A stretch of DNA of 64,000 bases from Pseudomonas protegens CHA0 (GCF_000397205.1 NC_021237.1:2047001-2111000), one strand, 5' to 3'. Counted from the first letter of the stretch, positions 1-8,107 are shown. Translations and numbers: made by a program. Notes: a model not told the origin generated them from the letters alone.

Positions 1-2
1 TC

Positions 3-569
3 GAGGTGGGGCGTACCAAGGCCCTCAAGGCCTATGACCGCCTGGATCGGGTGATCTACTGTTCGAGCTTCTCCAAGACCCTGTCTCCCGGCGTGCGCAT
101 CGGCTGGATGATTGCCGGCAAGTACCAGCAGGAGATCCAGCGCCTGCAGACCTTCAGCACCCATTCAGCGTGCAGCGTGACCCAGATGGGGGTGGCGGCC
201 TACCTGGAAAACGGCGGTTATGACCGGCATTTACGGTACATCCGCCAGGAATACCGAAAGAATCTCAGCGCCTTTCAGCTGGCGGTGCAGCAGTACTTCC
301 CTGAGGGCACGCAGATTACCCGGCCCAACGGGGGCTTCATTCTCTGGGTCAGCCTGCCGGGGCGGGTCAACACCCAGGAGCTTCATGTGCGAGCCTTGCA
401 GCAGGGCATCAGCATCGCCCCGGGGCTGATCTTCAGCAACACCGAGCAGTTCAACCACTGTGTGCGGCTCAACTGCGGTACGCCCTGGAATCGCGAGGCC
501 GAGCGGGCCCTGATGACTTTGGGAATGCTTGCCAGCCAGTTGTGCCAGGAGGCGGCGGGCGGATTTTAA
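3..569 (+). CDS. C-terminal part of MocR/YdcR-type PLP-dependent aminotransferase regulator (5' end outside window)
   Basis: Open reading frame already open at the window edge; the visible 188 codons are the C-terminal half of a fold-type I aminotransferase. The SFSKTLSPGVRIGW segment near the start carries the PLP-binding Lys, and a late RLNCG segment fits the substrate-carboxylate Arg. Proteins with this signature are usually GntR-type regulators with an N-terminal winged helix fused to an aminotransferase domain (MocR/YdcR). The DNA-binding part lies upstream, so a free-standing aminotransferase cannot be excluded. The next gene follows closely. Confidence 0.8.
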   Translation, partial: EVGRTKALKAYDRLDRVIYCSSFSKTLSPGVRIGWMIAGKYQQEIQRLQTFSTHSACSVTQMGVAAYLENGGYDRHLRYIRQEYRKNLSAFQLAVQQYFPEGTQITRPNGGFILWVSLPGRVNTQELHVRALQQGISIAPGLIFSNTEQFNHCVRLNCGTPWNREAERALMTLGMLASQLCQEAAGGF

Positions 570-625
570 TCAGTGTGGCCCTGTGCTTGTCATGGGGCCT
601 GCAACAAGCGAGCATAGAGGACCTT

Positions 626-1147
626 TTGTCGATCTACCTGTCTTTCATGAAAGCCTTTCTACCTGCCCTCTGGTTAAGTGTCTGTCTGTTGGGAACCGCC
701 TTCATGGCTCCTGTCCAGGCGGCTTCCTCCCAGGACAAGCCGGCTGCGGGGGCGGCCCACGCCACTAAGGCGGCCCCTGCCAAGAAGGCTCCGGCCAGCA
801 AGGCCAAGCCTTCGGCCAGTGCCAGCAAGAGCAAGCCCGCGGCCAAGAAGGCGCCCGCCAAGCCCAAGTCCAAATGGGCCTATCAGGACATCAAGACGCC
901 GTTGCCCAGCGCCAAGGTGGACTTGAGCCTGCCGCCGGAAATGGTCAAGCACCTGCAGCCGGTGGGCAGTGTGCCGCTACCCAAGCGCGAGCCGCTGCTG
1001 CCGCAGATGTTTGGCGAGAAGCCCAAGGAAAGCAGCCCGTTCCAGCTCAACGGCCGCTTGCTCAGCAATGAAATGCAATTGCAGCTGCGCAACGAGGAAC
1101 GTCGGGATATCGAAGGCGCGGCCCTGGATTTCGAGTTCAAGCAGTAA
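626..1147 (+). CDS. Exported Lys/Ala-rich low-complexity protein, function unknown
   Basis: A hydrophobic N-terminus (KAFLPALWLSVCLLGTAF) ending in APVQAA looks like a signal peptide. It is followed by about 50 residues of Ala/Lys/Pro repeats (KKAPASKAKPSA type, histone-H1-like) and a more ordinary C-terminal region of about 90 residues. I chose the TTG at 626 because AGAGG sits five bases upstream; an ATG at 647 would still leave a complete signal peptide but has no ribosome site. The Lys-rich stretch could bind polyanions such as LPS, DNA or peptidoglycan, but this is a guess. No family recognised. Confidence 0.6.
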   Translation: MSIYLSFMKAFLPALWLSVCLLGTAFMAPVQAASSQDKPAAGAAHATKAAPAKKAPASKAKPSASASKSKPAAKKAPAKPKSKWAYQDIKTPLPSAKVDLSLPPEMVKHLQPVGSVPLPKREPLLPQMFGEKPKESSPFQLNGRLLSNEMQLQLRNEERRDIEGAALDFEFKQ

Positions 1148-1205
1148 ATTCTTCATCCTCTTCTGTGACGGGTTGGCTCGACACTTTGTCGGAGACTGAT
1201 CAGTC

Positions 1206-1221
1206 ACGCACGGTTGTGCGT
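1206..1221. other. Short perfect hairpin between genes
   Basis: ACGCAC - GGTT - GTGCGT forms a perfect six-base-pair stem with a four-base loop. It lies 58 bases after the preceding stop codon. No T-run follows, so it is at best a weak or Rho-assisted transcript end. Confidence 0.35.
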
Positions 1222-1317
1222 CAAATCCGTTCTTTGAGTAATTTTAAACGGCTGTTTTAGCGGTTACTCTTGGCGGGCGTCATTCAACACTCTGCTTGTC
1301 GCAAGGAGCTTTTCCTC

Positions 1318-1572
1318 ATGAACTGCCGTGAAGGTTGTGGCGCCTGCTGCATCGCCCCTTCCATCAGCACCCCGATTCCCGGAATGCCCCAGGGCAAGCC
1401 GGCGGGAGAACGTTGCCTGCATCTTTCTGTCGAACACCTGTGCGGGCTGTTCGGCCTGCCGGAGCGGCCGGCGGTGTGTGGGGCGTTCCTGGCGGATCCC
1501 GAGGTGTGTGGCGAAAGCCGCGAAGAAGCCATCCGCCTGATTGGCTGGTGGGAACAAGTGACCGCGGCATAG
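1318..1572 (+). CDS. YkgJ-family cysteine cluster protein
   Basis: 84 residues starting MNCREGCGACC. Conserved cysteines at positions 3, 7, 10 and 11 and further Cys in ERCLHL, HLCGLF, AVCGAF and EVCGES match the CxxxCxxCC arrangement of the YkgJ/UPF0153 family, thought to bind zinc or an iron-sulfur cluster. AAGGAG lies 10 bases before the ATG. The function of the family is unknown. It stands alone, with the next gene beginning 43 bases later. Confidence 0.85.
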   Translation: MNCREGCGACCIAPSISTPIPGMPQGKPAGERCLHLSVEHLCGLFGLPERPAVCGAFLADPEVCGESREEAIRLIGWWEQVTAA

Positions 1573-1615
1573 AGTGTTCTCAATGAACGGAACTTCAACA
1601 ATAAGGAATAAGACA

Positions 1616-2224
1616 ATGGGTTCGCTGCAACGAATGGCTGTGCTCTGTGGTTTAACCGTGCTGTTGTCGGCAACGGCCCACGCCGAAGACTGGCAAACCG
1701 CCAAGGATGAAGACGGCATCAAGGTCTCCTTGAGTGAAGTGGCCGGCTCCAAATACAAGGCCTACCGTGGTGTGACCACCATGAAGACCTCCATCGCCAA
1801 GCTTCGCGCGCTGCAGGAAGACGTGGCGGGCGCCTGCTCCTGGATCCACGAGTGCAAGACCCAGAAACTGCTCAAGCACGAGGGCGATCAAAGCTGGACC
1901 TACACCCAGTTCAATACCCCGTGGCCAGTCACTGCCCGTGATTCGGTATTGCACATCACTACCAGCGAAGCGGCCGACGGCAGCCTGACCCGCAAACTGG
2001 AGGGCGTGCCCACTTACATCCCTGAAGAGAAAGGCTTCGTGCGGGTGGCCCAGGTCGAGGGCTACTGGAAGTTCGTACCCAAAGGCGCCGATCAGGTGGA
2101 AGTGACTTACCAGGTGCACACCGAGCCGGGTGGCAGCGTGCCGTCCTGGCTGGCCAACAAGTTCGTGGTGGATGCGCCGTTCAACACCCTGAAGGCACTC
2201 AAGGCTCGCGCCGAAAAGCCTTGA
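1616..2224 (+). CDS. Exported START-domain lipid-binding protein
   Basis: 202 residues. The N-terminal QRMAVLCGLTVLLSATAHAE is a typical signal peptide with cleavage after AHA, so the product is periplasmic. The mature part (EDWQTAKDEDGIKVSLSEV ... YKAYRGVTTM ... PWPVTARDSV) resembles the START/Bet v1-like lipid-binding fold found in many Pseudomonas exported proteins; the ligand is unknown. The ATG at 1616 was preferred because AAGGA precedes it by eight bases; an in-frame upstream ATG would spoil the signal peptide. A GC-rich terminator hairpin follows the stop. Confidence 0.8.
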   Translation: MGSLQRMAVLCGLTVLLSATAHAEDWQTAKDEDGIKVSLSEVAGSKYKAYRGVTTMKTSIAKLRALQEDVAGACSWIHECKTQKLLKHEGDQSWTYTQFNTPWPVTARDSVLHITTSEAADGSLTRKLEGVPTYIPEEKGFVRVAQVEGYWKFVPKGADQVEVTYQVHTEPGGSVPSWLANKFVVDAPFNTLKALKARAEKP

Positions 2225-2251
2225 TCGGCTGAGTTTTGCCTGCATTACCAG

Positions 2252-2275
2252 GGCCGCCTTCGGGCGGCCTTGTCA
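2252..2275 (+). terminator. Intrinsic terminator after START-domain gene
   Basis: GGCCGCC - TTCG - GGCGGCC, a seven-base-pair stem with a stable TTCG tetraloop 27 bases after the stop codon. Only a short T-rich run follows. Confidence 0.7.
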
Positions 2276-2367
2276 TTGACGTGTTCCGGTAGCGTGGTGG
2301 AACGATTGCCCGTTGCTCAGGGTCGAGATGTTGTCAGCCCACTCATGGGGCTATCGAGGAGGCACTG

Positions 2368-2601
2368 ATGCAAAAGTGGCAAGTCACTTTCGTTGACGAT
2401 CATGGTGTCCAGTCCGTCGAGCATTTCGACTGCGACCAGCAACCGACGATGGAACGCGCCGCACAACTGGTGCGGGCCAAGTTGTTGCCAGTGAGTGCCG
2501 AACTGGACCTGAACGATCTGGACGGGCGCACCGAGGACCCCACCCTCAAGAGCCTGAAAGAGCAGAACAGCATTCAGATTCTCAGTATCACGCCGATCTA
2601 G
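2368..2601 (+). CDS. Small conserved-looking hypothetical protein
   Basis: 77 residues, acidic and soluble (MQKWQVTFVDDHGVQSVEHF). There is no signal peptide or membrane segment. The start is supported by GAGGAGG about seven bases upstream. The codons have the high third-position GC of the neighbouring genes. I do not recognise the family and make no functional claim. Confidence 0.65.
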   Translation: MQKWQVTFVDDHGVQSVEHFDCDQQPTMERAAQLVRAKLLPVSAELDLNDLDGRTEDPTLKSLKEQNSIQILSITPI

Positions 2602-2813
2602 AGAGGGTAGAGCGCGCTTCGCAGTAATTTCTGGCGACGTCCAGAGCAAGGCGCTAATCTGCAAACGAGATCAGCGAATTCTTCGCTAGGCTCTGATCTT
2701 GTCAGCTCCATGCTTGTTTCCTGACGACCCGCCCCGGGTCGTGATGCCGGTCCCTTTGGCCGGTGGTTCGGGAAACACGGAAAGTCTATCCATCGGTTTG
2801 AGGAGGACGTTTC

Positions 2814-3155
2814 ATGAGCACAGCCGTTCAAGAAGACATCAGCAGCAGTGTGCTGCGCCGCATGAAAGAAGGCGGTTTCGACTTTTCACGATTCCATCCC
2901 ATCGAGTTCTACGCCATTTTTCCGGATGAGGAGCGGGCACGCAGGGCGGCAGGACATTTTCGCGGTGAATCCTTGAATGCCCAGGTCAGCGTGCGTGACG
3001 ACGGCGCATGGTACCTGGAACTGAGCAAGGTGATGTACGCCACCTATGGCGGCATCGGGGATTTTGAACAGGACTTCGAGGCGGTGGTCGAGCCCCTGGG
3101 CGGCATCATTGAGGGCTGGGGAGTGAAACAGGAGATCCGTGGACGGCTGGTATAG
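2814..3155 (+). CDS. RraB-like regulator-of-RNase-E family protein
   Basis: 113 residues; sequence such as GGFDFSRFHPIEFYAIFPDEERARRAA and YATYGGIGDFEQDFEAVVEPLGGIIEGWGVK fits the RraB fold, whose E. coli founder binds the RNase E scaffold and inhibits RNA decay. TTGAGGAGG lies eight bases before the ATG. The gene is monocistronic and ends at a strong terminator. Family membership is fairly clear; that it inhibits RNase E in this organism is inference. RraA is encoded 44 kb away in the same window. Confidence 0.75.
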   Translation: MSTAVQEDISSSVLRRMKEGGFDFSRFHPIEFYAIFPDEERARRAAGHFRGESLNAQVSVRDDGAWYLELSKVMYATYGGIGDFEQDFEAVVEPLGGIIEGWGVKQEIRGRLV

Positions 3156-3180
3156 CCTGCGCTAGATATACCGAGACAGA

Positions 3181-3216
3181 CAATTGGCTGGCCCCTGGGC
3201 CGGCCAATTGTGTTTT
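3181..3216 (+). terminator. Intrinsic terminator after the RraB-like gene
   Basis: CAATTGGC (3181-3188) pairs perfectly with GCCAATTG (3203-3210), with further GGCC/GGCC pairing inside, followed by TGTTTT. It begins 25 bases after the stop codon. Confidence 0.85.
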
Positions 3217-3233
3217 CGGGGCACGCACAAGGT

Positions 3234-3378
3234 AAAAAAAAGCCACCCGAGAGGGTGGCTAAAAGGGAAGACCGGTCAGGAGAGGGAACCGGTCGGGAGA
3301 GCCCGGACCCGGTTGTCATCGGTGTCATCAAGGTTGCAGCAGCGACTTCATCAGGCTTGGCGAAGTGTTTGCTCGATG
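3234..3378 (-). ncRNA. Candidate trans-acting small RNA, about 140 nt
   Basis: On the minus strand a clean intrinsic terminator (AGCCACCC - TCTC - GGGTGGCT at 3260-3241, then seven T at 3240-3234) is present although no minus-strand gene exists nearby. A sigma-70-like promoter lies about 125 bases upstream. The transcript would have several unpaired C/U-rich stretches (GGTTCCCTCTCCTG, TCTTCCCTTTTAG) before the terminator, as expected of an Hfq-binding sRNA, and contains no plausible reading frame. The C-rich stretches recall Pseudomonas sRNAs such as RgsA, but I cannot identify it with confidence. Confidence 0.6.
3241..3260 (-). terminator. Minus-strand intrinsic terminator
   Basis: Perfect eight-base-pair stem AGCCACCC/GGGTGGCT. 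On the minus strand it is followed by seven T (A-run at 3234-3240 on plus). There is no coding gene upstream on that strand. Confidence 0.8.
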
Positions 3379-3384
3379 GACGCG

Positions 3385-3413
3385 ATTATCCCCAGTGGCC
3401 AGCGGGCAGTGAA
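3385..3413 (-). promoter_or_regulatory. Promoter of the sRNA candidate
   Basis: Minus strand: TTCACT (3413-3408), 17-base spacer, GATAAT (3390-3385). The -10 matches five of six and the -35 four of six consensus bases with optimal spacing. The predicted start is near 3378. Confidence 0.5.
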
Positions 3414-3595
3414 ATCAACTCTGACTATGCTGGTGATAGCCAAGACCGGTGCCAGCCATGGCCCGGGCAGGGGCGGTCCGCATGCATCGGTTATGCGGGC
3501 ATCGGCCTTGGGCTGCAACGGACTGATTTTGGGGCGCTTGTGCCGAAGGCACAGGGCTGGCGAAGCCCGGGTGTGCAGGTGACAGGGAGTACGGC

Positions 3596-5005
3596 ATGAA
3601 CCACAGCGCTGTTGATGAAATGCATGGGGCCGACGGCCAGGTTCGCGAGCATTACCGCGAGTTCGCCCGCTGGCTGGCCAATACCCCCGACGAACTCCTG
3701 GCCCGCCGCCGTCGTGAGGCCGACCTGCTGTTCCACCGTGCCGGCATCACCTTCACCCTGTACGGCGATGAGCAGGGCACCGAGCGGCTGATTCCCTTCG
3801 ACACCATTCCCCGCATCATCCCGGCCCGGGAATGGCGGATTATCGAACAAGGGTGCATCCAGCGGGTACGGGCGCTGAACCTGTTTCTGGCCGATCTCTA
3901 CCACCAGCAACGAATCATCCGCGCCGGGATCATTCCCGCCGAGCAGGTCCTGGCCAATCAGCAGTACCAGCTGGCCATGCAGGGCCTGGACCTGCACGGG
4001 GATGTCTATGCCCATGTCTGCGGAGTTGATCTGGTACGCGACGGCGACGGCCGCTACTGCGTGCTCGAGGACAACCTGCGCACCCCCAGCGGCGTCAGCT
4101 ACATGCTCGAAGACCGCAAGATGATGATGCGCCTGTTTCCCGAGCTGTTCGCCGCCCAGCGCATCGCCCCCATCGACCATTACCCGAACCTGTTGCTCGA
4201 TACCCTGAAAAGCTCCAGCCCCCTGGACAATCCGACGGTGGTGGTACTGACCCCGGGGCGCTTCAACAGCGCATTTTTCGAGCATGCGTTCCTGGCGCGG
4301 GAGATGGGGGTGGAGCTGGTGGAAGGTGCCGACCTGTTCGTGCGTGACGATCGGGTGTTCATGCGCACCACCGCCGGCCCGCAGGCCGTGGATGTGATCT
4401 ACCGTCGCCTCGACGATGCCTTCCTCGACCCCCTGGCGTTCAACCCCGATTCCTTGCTCGGCGTGCCCGGCCTGTTGGCAGCCTACCGCTCGGGCACTGT
4501 GGTACTGGCCAACGCCATCGGCACCGGGGTGGCCGATGACAAGTCGGTGTACCCCTATGTCACCGAGATGATCCGTTTCTACCTGGACGAAGAGCCGATT
4601 CTGCAGAACGTGCCGACCTGGCAGTGCCGCCGGCCCGCTGAACTGTCCCACGTGCTGGCCAACCTGGCGCAACTGGTGGTCAAGGAAACCCAGGGTTCCG
4701 GCGGCTACGGCATGCTGGTGGGGCCGGCGGCCACGGCGGCGCAGATCGAGGAGTTCCGCGTACGGATCAAGGCCCGGCCCGAGGCGTACATCGCCCAACC
4801 GACCCTGGCGCTGTCCACCTGCCCGACCTTTGTCGAAAGCGGCATCGCCCCGCGGCATATCGATCTGCGGCCCTTTGTCCTTTCTGGTGGTGAAACCCGT
4901 GTGGTGCCCGGTGGTCTTACCCGTGTGGCCCTGCGTGAAGGTTCGTTGGTGGTGAATTCCTCACAGGGCGGCGGGACCAAGGACACTTGGGTGGTCGAGG
5001 ACTAA
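3596..5005 (+). CDS. Circularly permuted type-2 ATP-grasp protein
   Basis: 469 residues; motifs YRRLDDAFLDPL, LANAIGTGVADDKSVYPYV, VVKETQGSGGYGML and LRPFVLSGGETRVVPGGLTR are typical of the circularly permuted ATP-grasp family (formerly DUF404/407). ATP-grasp enzymes join a carboxylate to an amine with ATP, which suggests peptide-bond formation. GGGAG precedes the ATG. It is the first gene of a three-gene operon with an alpha-E protein 11 bases downstream and a transglutaminase. Comparative genomics has proposed that such trios make or modify a peptide, but no product is known. Confidence 0.9.
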   Translation: MNHSAVDEMHGADGQVREHYREFARWLANTPDELLARRRREADLLFHRAGITFTLYGDEQGTERLIPFDTIPRIIPAREWRIIEQGCIQRVRALNLFLADLYHQQRIIRAGIIPAEQVLANQQYQLAMQGLDLHGDVYAHVCGVDLVRDGDGRYCVLEDNLRTPSGVSYMLEDRKMMMRLFPELFAAQRIAPIDHYPNLLLDTLKSSSPLDNPTVVVLTPGRFNSAFFEHAFLAREMGVELVEGADLFVRDDRVFMRTTAGPQAVDVIYRRLDDAFLDPLAFNPDSLLGVPGLLAAYRSGTVVLANAIGTGVADDKSVYPYVTEMIRFYLDEEPILQNVPTWQCRRPAELSHVLANLAQLVVKETQGSGGYGMLVGPAATAAQIEEFRVRIKARPEAYIAQPTLALSTCPTFVESGIAPRHIDLRPFVLSGGETRVVPGGLTRVALREGSLVVNSSQGGGTKDTWVVED

Positions 5006-5016
5006 GGAAGCCTGCC

Positions 5017-5967
5017 ATGTTGAGTCGAACCGCTTCGGACCTGTACTGGATGTCACGCTACCTGGAGCGCGCGGAAAACCTGGCGCGGATGCTCGATGTC
5101 AGCTATTCCCTGTCGCTGATGCCCCAGGACGGGCGCGGCGATGGCCTGCACGAGCTGGCCATGCCACTGCTGATCACCGGCACCCTGGAGGATTACCACG
5201 CCCGCCACCAGGCCTTGCACGCCGAGCAGCTATTGCAGTTCTTCGCCCTGGACCCGGCCAACCCCGCCAGTATCTACAGTTGCCTGGGATCGGCCCGGGC
5301 CTGCGCCCATGCCGTGCGCGGGCGGATCACCGCCGACATGTGGGAAAACGTCAATGCCACCTGGCTGGACATCCACCAGATCGCCAGCCAGGGCCTCAGT
5401 GCCTATGGCATGAACCGCTTCTGCGAATGGATCAAGGAGCGCTCCCATCTGTTTCGTGGCGCCTCCTACGGCACCATCATGCGCAACGACGCCTTTCGCT
5501 TTATCCGCCTGGGAACCTTCATCGAGCGCGCCGACAACACCCTGCGCCTGCTGGACGCACGCTACGAGATGGCCGGCGACCAGGCCGATGCGGTGTGCGA
5601 CGGCACCGCCCATGCCTATTACCAGTGGAGTGCGTTGCTGCGGGCCTTGTCTTCCTTCGAGGCCTACACCGAGGTCTATCGCGAGGCCCCCGGCGCCCGG
5701 CATGTGGCCGAGCTGCTGTTGTTGCGCGCCGACGTGCCGCGCTCGCTGCGGGCCTGTACCGAGGAAATCGACCAGATCCTCGCCAGCCTGCCCGGCGACA
5801 ACGGGCGCCCGGCCCAGCGTCTGGCGGCACAGATGGATGCACGCCTGCGCTACATCGGTATCGATCAGATTCTCGACGAAGGCCTGCACGCCTGGCTGAC
5901 CGACTTCATCCCCCTGGTGCGCCAGTTGGGCAACGCGATTCACCGCTCTTATCTGGAGGCGGCATGA
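5017..5967 (+). CDS. Alpha-E domain protein
   Basis: 316 residues beginning MLSRTASDLYWMSRYLERAENLARML, the hallmark N-terminus of the all-helical alpha-E domain (formerly DUF403). The family has no known biochemistry but is almost always encoded beside a circularly permuted ATP-grasp protein, and in some genomes the two are fused, so a partner or scaffold role is likely. AAGGAAG lies seven bases before the chosen ATG. The stop overlaps the next start (ATGA at 5964-5967), implying translational coupling. Confidence 0.92.
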   Translation: MLSRTASDLYWMSRYLERAENLARMLDVSYSLSLMPQDGRGDGLHELAMPLLITGTLEDYHARHQALHAEQLLQFFALDPANPASIYSCLGSARACAHAVRGRITADMWENVNATWLDIHQIASQGLSAYGMNRFCEWIKERSHLFRGASYGTIMRNDAFRFIRLGTFIERADNTLRLLDARYEMAGDQADAVCDGTAHAYYQWSALLRALSSFEAYTEVYREAPGARHVAELLLLRADVPRSLRACTEEIDQILASLPGDNGRPAQRLAAQMDARLRYIGIDQILDEGLHAWLTDFIPLVRQLGNAIHRSYLEAA

Positions 5968-6737
5968 GACTGTCCGTGAGCCATGAAACCGCCTATCGCT
6001 ACGCCGATCCGGTAGGCGCCAGCATCCAGTACCTGCGCCTGACACCCCACGACAGCGAGCGCCAGCAAGTGCTCTGCTGGCAGCTGGATCTGCCACGACC
6101 GGTGCGTGCGCAACGGGACCCCTTCGGCAACATCCTGCACGTACTGACCCTGGACGAGCCCCACGAAGCAGTGATCATCGGCGCCCGTGGCCAAGTGGAT
6201 ATCGATGAGCTGCGCGAGGCCGAGCATGAATGCCAGTCGCCCTTGCCGTTCCTGCGTTTCACCAGTCTGACCGAGGTGGATGCGCAGCTGCGCGAGTTCG
6301 CCGACCGGCAATGCGCAAGGCGGCGTGATCGCACAGGGTTGATCGACCTGATGCATGGGCTGCACCAGCTCATGGCCTACACGCCTGGGGCAACGGGCGT
6401 GACCACCAGCGCGGCGCAGGCTTTCGCCAGGCGCGCCGGGGTCTGCCAGGACCACACCCACGCCTTCCTTGCCTGTGCCCGTAGCCTGGGCGTTCCGGCA
6501 CGCTTTGTTTCCGGTTATCTGTACCGCGAGGACAGCGGGCAATTACTTGGCCACGCCTGGGCCGAAGCCTGGCTGGAAGGTGCCTGGTACAGCTTCGATG
6601 TGACCCACCAACTGGCGCGGCCCGAGCGCCACCTCAAGCTGGCGGTGGGCCTGGACTACCTGGATGCCTGCCCGGTACGCGGCATGCGCCGGGGCGCCGC
6701 CGGTGAGCAGATGCACGCCAGGGTGCTCCAGCAGTAA
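5964..6737 (+). CDS. Transglutaminase-like cysteine peptidase
   Basis: 257 residues. An N-terminal beta-sandwich (MRLSVSHETAYRYADPVGAS) precedes a transglutaminase core with an intact triad: Cys161 in GVCQDHTHAF, His197 in GHAWAEAW and Asp212 in FDVTHQ. Bacterial proteins of this fold are usually peptidases rather than cross-linking enzymes. It is translationally coupled to the alpha-E gene and closes the operon. In the context of an ATP-grasp ligase it may trim or transfer the peptide the ligase makes. No signal peptide, so probably cytoplasmic. Confidence 0.9.
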   Translation: MRLSVSHETAYRYADPVGASIQYLRLTPHDSERQQVLCWQLDLPRPVRAQRDPFGNILHVLTLDEPHEAVIIGARGQVDIDELREAEHECQSPLPFLRFTSLTEVDAQLREFADRQCARRRDRTGLIDLMHGLHQLMAYTPGATGVTTSAAQAFARRAGVCQDHTHAFLACARSLGVPARFVSGYLYREDSGQLLGHAWAEAWLEGAWYSFDVTHQLARPERHLKLAVGLDYLDACPVRGMRRGAAGEQMHARVLQQ

Positions 6738-6750
6738 CACGCGTTTTCGC

Positions 6751-6774
6751 TAGGAGCCGGCTTGCCGGCGAAGG
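6751..6774 (+). repeat. REP element
   Basis: TAGGAGCCGGCTTGCCGGCG followed by AAGG, the common Pseudomonas REP palindrome. It lies 14 bases after the transglutaminase stop, between converging genes. Confidence 0.8.
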
Positions 6775-6806
6775 CGCCAGAGGTGGCAAAGGCGATGTCG
6801 CAAGGC

Positions 6807-7613
6807 TCAGGGAACCTGCTTGCGCCCCGCCATGTGCCTGAGATACCCCAGCAGCAGGTCCAGCTCCTGATCCGGCAGCACGTTGTTGTTGAACCCGGGC
6901 ATCTTCGCCTGGGGCCAGCGCCTCATGTTTTGCGGATCGCGGATATAGCGCTTGAGGAAATCGCCGCTGAAGTACTCGGTGGGGCTGTAGGGGATATTCA
7001 GGTCCGGACCGAATTGTGAATCGCCGGCACCGTTGAGCCGGTGGCAGGCCAGGCAGTTTTTCTGGAACAGGGCAAAGCCCTGGTTGATTGGATCAGTGGC
7101 CGCCAACTGCGGATCCGGAAGCAGGGCCGGGAAGCGCTGCGCCACTGGCTCCAGGCGCTGGATGCGCGCCACCTGGAACGGCCATTGCTCCGGGCTGATA
7201 TGCCCGGCGGCAGGGTCGGTCCACACCAGATAGAAAGGCCCGGCGCTGGGTTTGTCGGCAGCCAGCGCAGGCCAGGGCCGGCTCGGGTCCTCCACGGCCA
7301 GCCAGGCCTGGGCGCCCTGACGTTCAAGCAGCGGCGCGGCGCTGAGCTCCGCGGCAAAGCCGTCCAGGGCCACGGCTTGAAGATGGTCTTCGGCCTTCAG
7401 GCCCTTGAGCAGGCTCGCCATGGGCACGGCACGGTACTGCATGTCGCGCTTGTAGGACACATCGTCCTTGATGGTAATGGTCTGGGCCTGGGGGTGCCTT
7501 AGCAGTTCTTCGGTCTGCCAGGTGTAGCTGGCGGAGCCCAGGTCGATCAGCAGTTGCGCGGCGTGCAGCGGGCTGCTCAGCAGCAGGGCAGCGCCAAGGA
7601 GGAATACTTTCAA
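6807..7613 (-). CDS. Periplasmic c-type cytochrome with N-terminal molybdopterin-oxidoreductase-like domain
   Basis: 268 residues. Signal peptide MKVFLLGAALLLSSPLHA, then about 140 residues with motifs (VSYKRDMQYRAVPMASLLKGL) resembling the oxidoreductase molybdopterin-binding fold, then a class I cytochrome c domain with heme site C187-L-A-C190-H191 and probable axial Met238 in KMPGF. It should carry one covalent heme in the periplasm. Its start overlaps the stop of the rhodanese gene by four bases, so the two are co-translated. The electron partner is unknown. Confidence 0.8.
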   Translation of the reverse strand: MKVFLLGAALLLSSPLHAAQLLIDLGSASYTWQTEELLRHPQAQTITIKDDVSYKRDMQYRAVPMASLLKGLKAEDHLQAVALDGFAAELSAAPLLERQGAQAWLAVEDPSRPWPALAADKPSAGPFYLVWTDPAAGHISPEQWPFQVARIQRLEPVAQRFPALLPDPQLAATDPINQGFALFQKNCLACHRLNGAGDSQFGPDLNIPYSPTEYFSGDFLKRYIRDPQNMRRWPQAKMPGFNNNVLPDQELDLLLGYLRHMAGRKQVP

Positions 7614-8059
7614 TTGATGGCCGTCGGGTCGTCGTCAGTGGGTTCGTCGCCGGGAAGCACGTCGTCTGGTCGCGACACATGGTCGAACAGGGCGTCCCGG
7701 AGTTCTTCGTAGTTGCCGCCGTTCACGATACCGAAATAGCCGTGCTTGACCAGCGTGTCTTCGGCTTCAAGGGCGTGCTGGTTGGTGTCGCTGTAGATCA
7801 CCACGGTGGCGTTGGGGTCCAGCACCACTTTGCGCAACTGGTAGGCCAGGCCCTCGGCGCTGATGCCGGTGCCGTCCTCCAGTTCGAGATTGACCTGCAG
7901 CGAGTTGTGCACATTGCCGGCGGCAAAGTCGCTCTCGTTGCGCAGATCGAGGATCAACGCCCCATCATTGATTTCGTCCACCGCGCGGTTGACGTCGATG
8001 ATTCCGGCGTGAGCGTGAAAGGCGCTCAGGAGTGTGGCGAGTGCAATCCAATGGCGCAT
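7610..8059 (-). CDS. Periplasmic rhodanese-like protein lacking the catalytic Cys
   Basis: 149 residues with signal peptide MRHWIALATLLSAFHAHA. The fold is rhodanese-like (ALILDLRNESDFAAGNVHNSLQVNLE), but the active loop, normally Cys plus five residues, reads IYS90DTNQHALE, so there is no persulfide Cys. The acidic C-terminal tail (RPDDVLPGDEPTDDDPTAIN) is unusual. AAGGGGA precedes the ATG. It is translationally coupled to the cytochrome gene; a binding or chaperone role for that protein is an inference. Confidence 0.75.
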   Translation of the reverse strand: MRHWIALATLLSAFHAHAGIIDVNRAVDEINDGALILDLRNESDFAAGNVHNSLQVNLELEDGTGISAEGLAYQLRKVVLDPNATVVIYSDTNQHALEAEDTLVKHGYFGIVNGGNYEELRDALFDHVSRPDDVLPGDEPTDDDPTAIN

Positions 8060-8107
8060 GAGTCTTCCCCTTGGTGTTCCTCAGGAAGACTGGCACACAA
8101 GTCCGTG

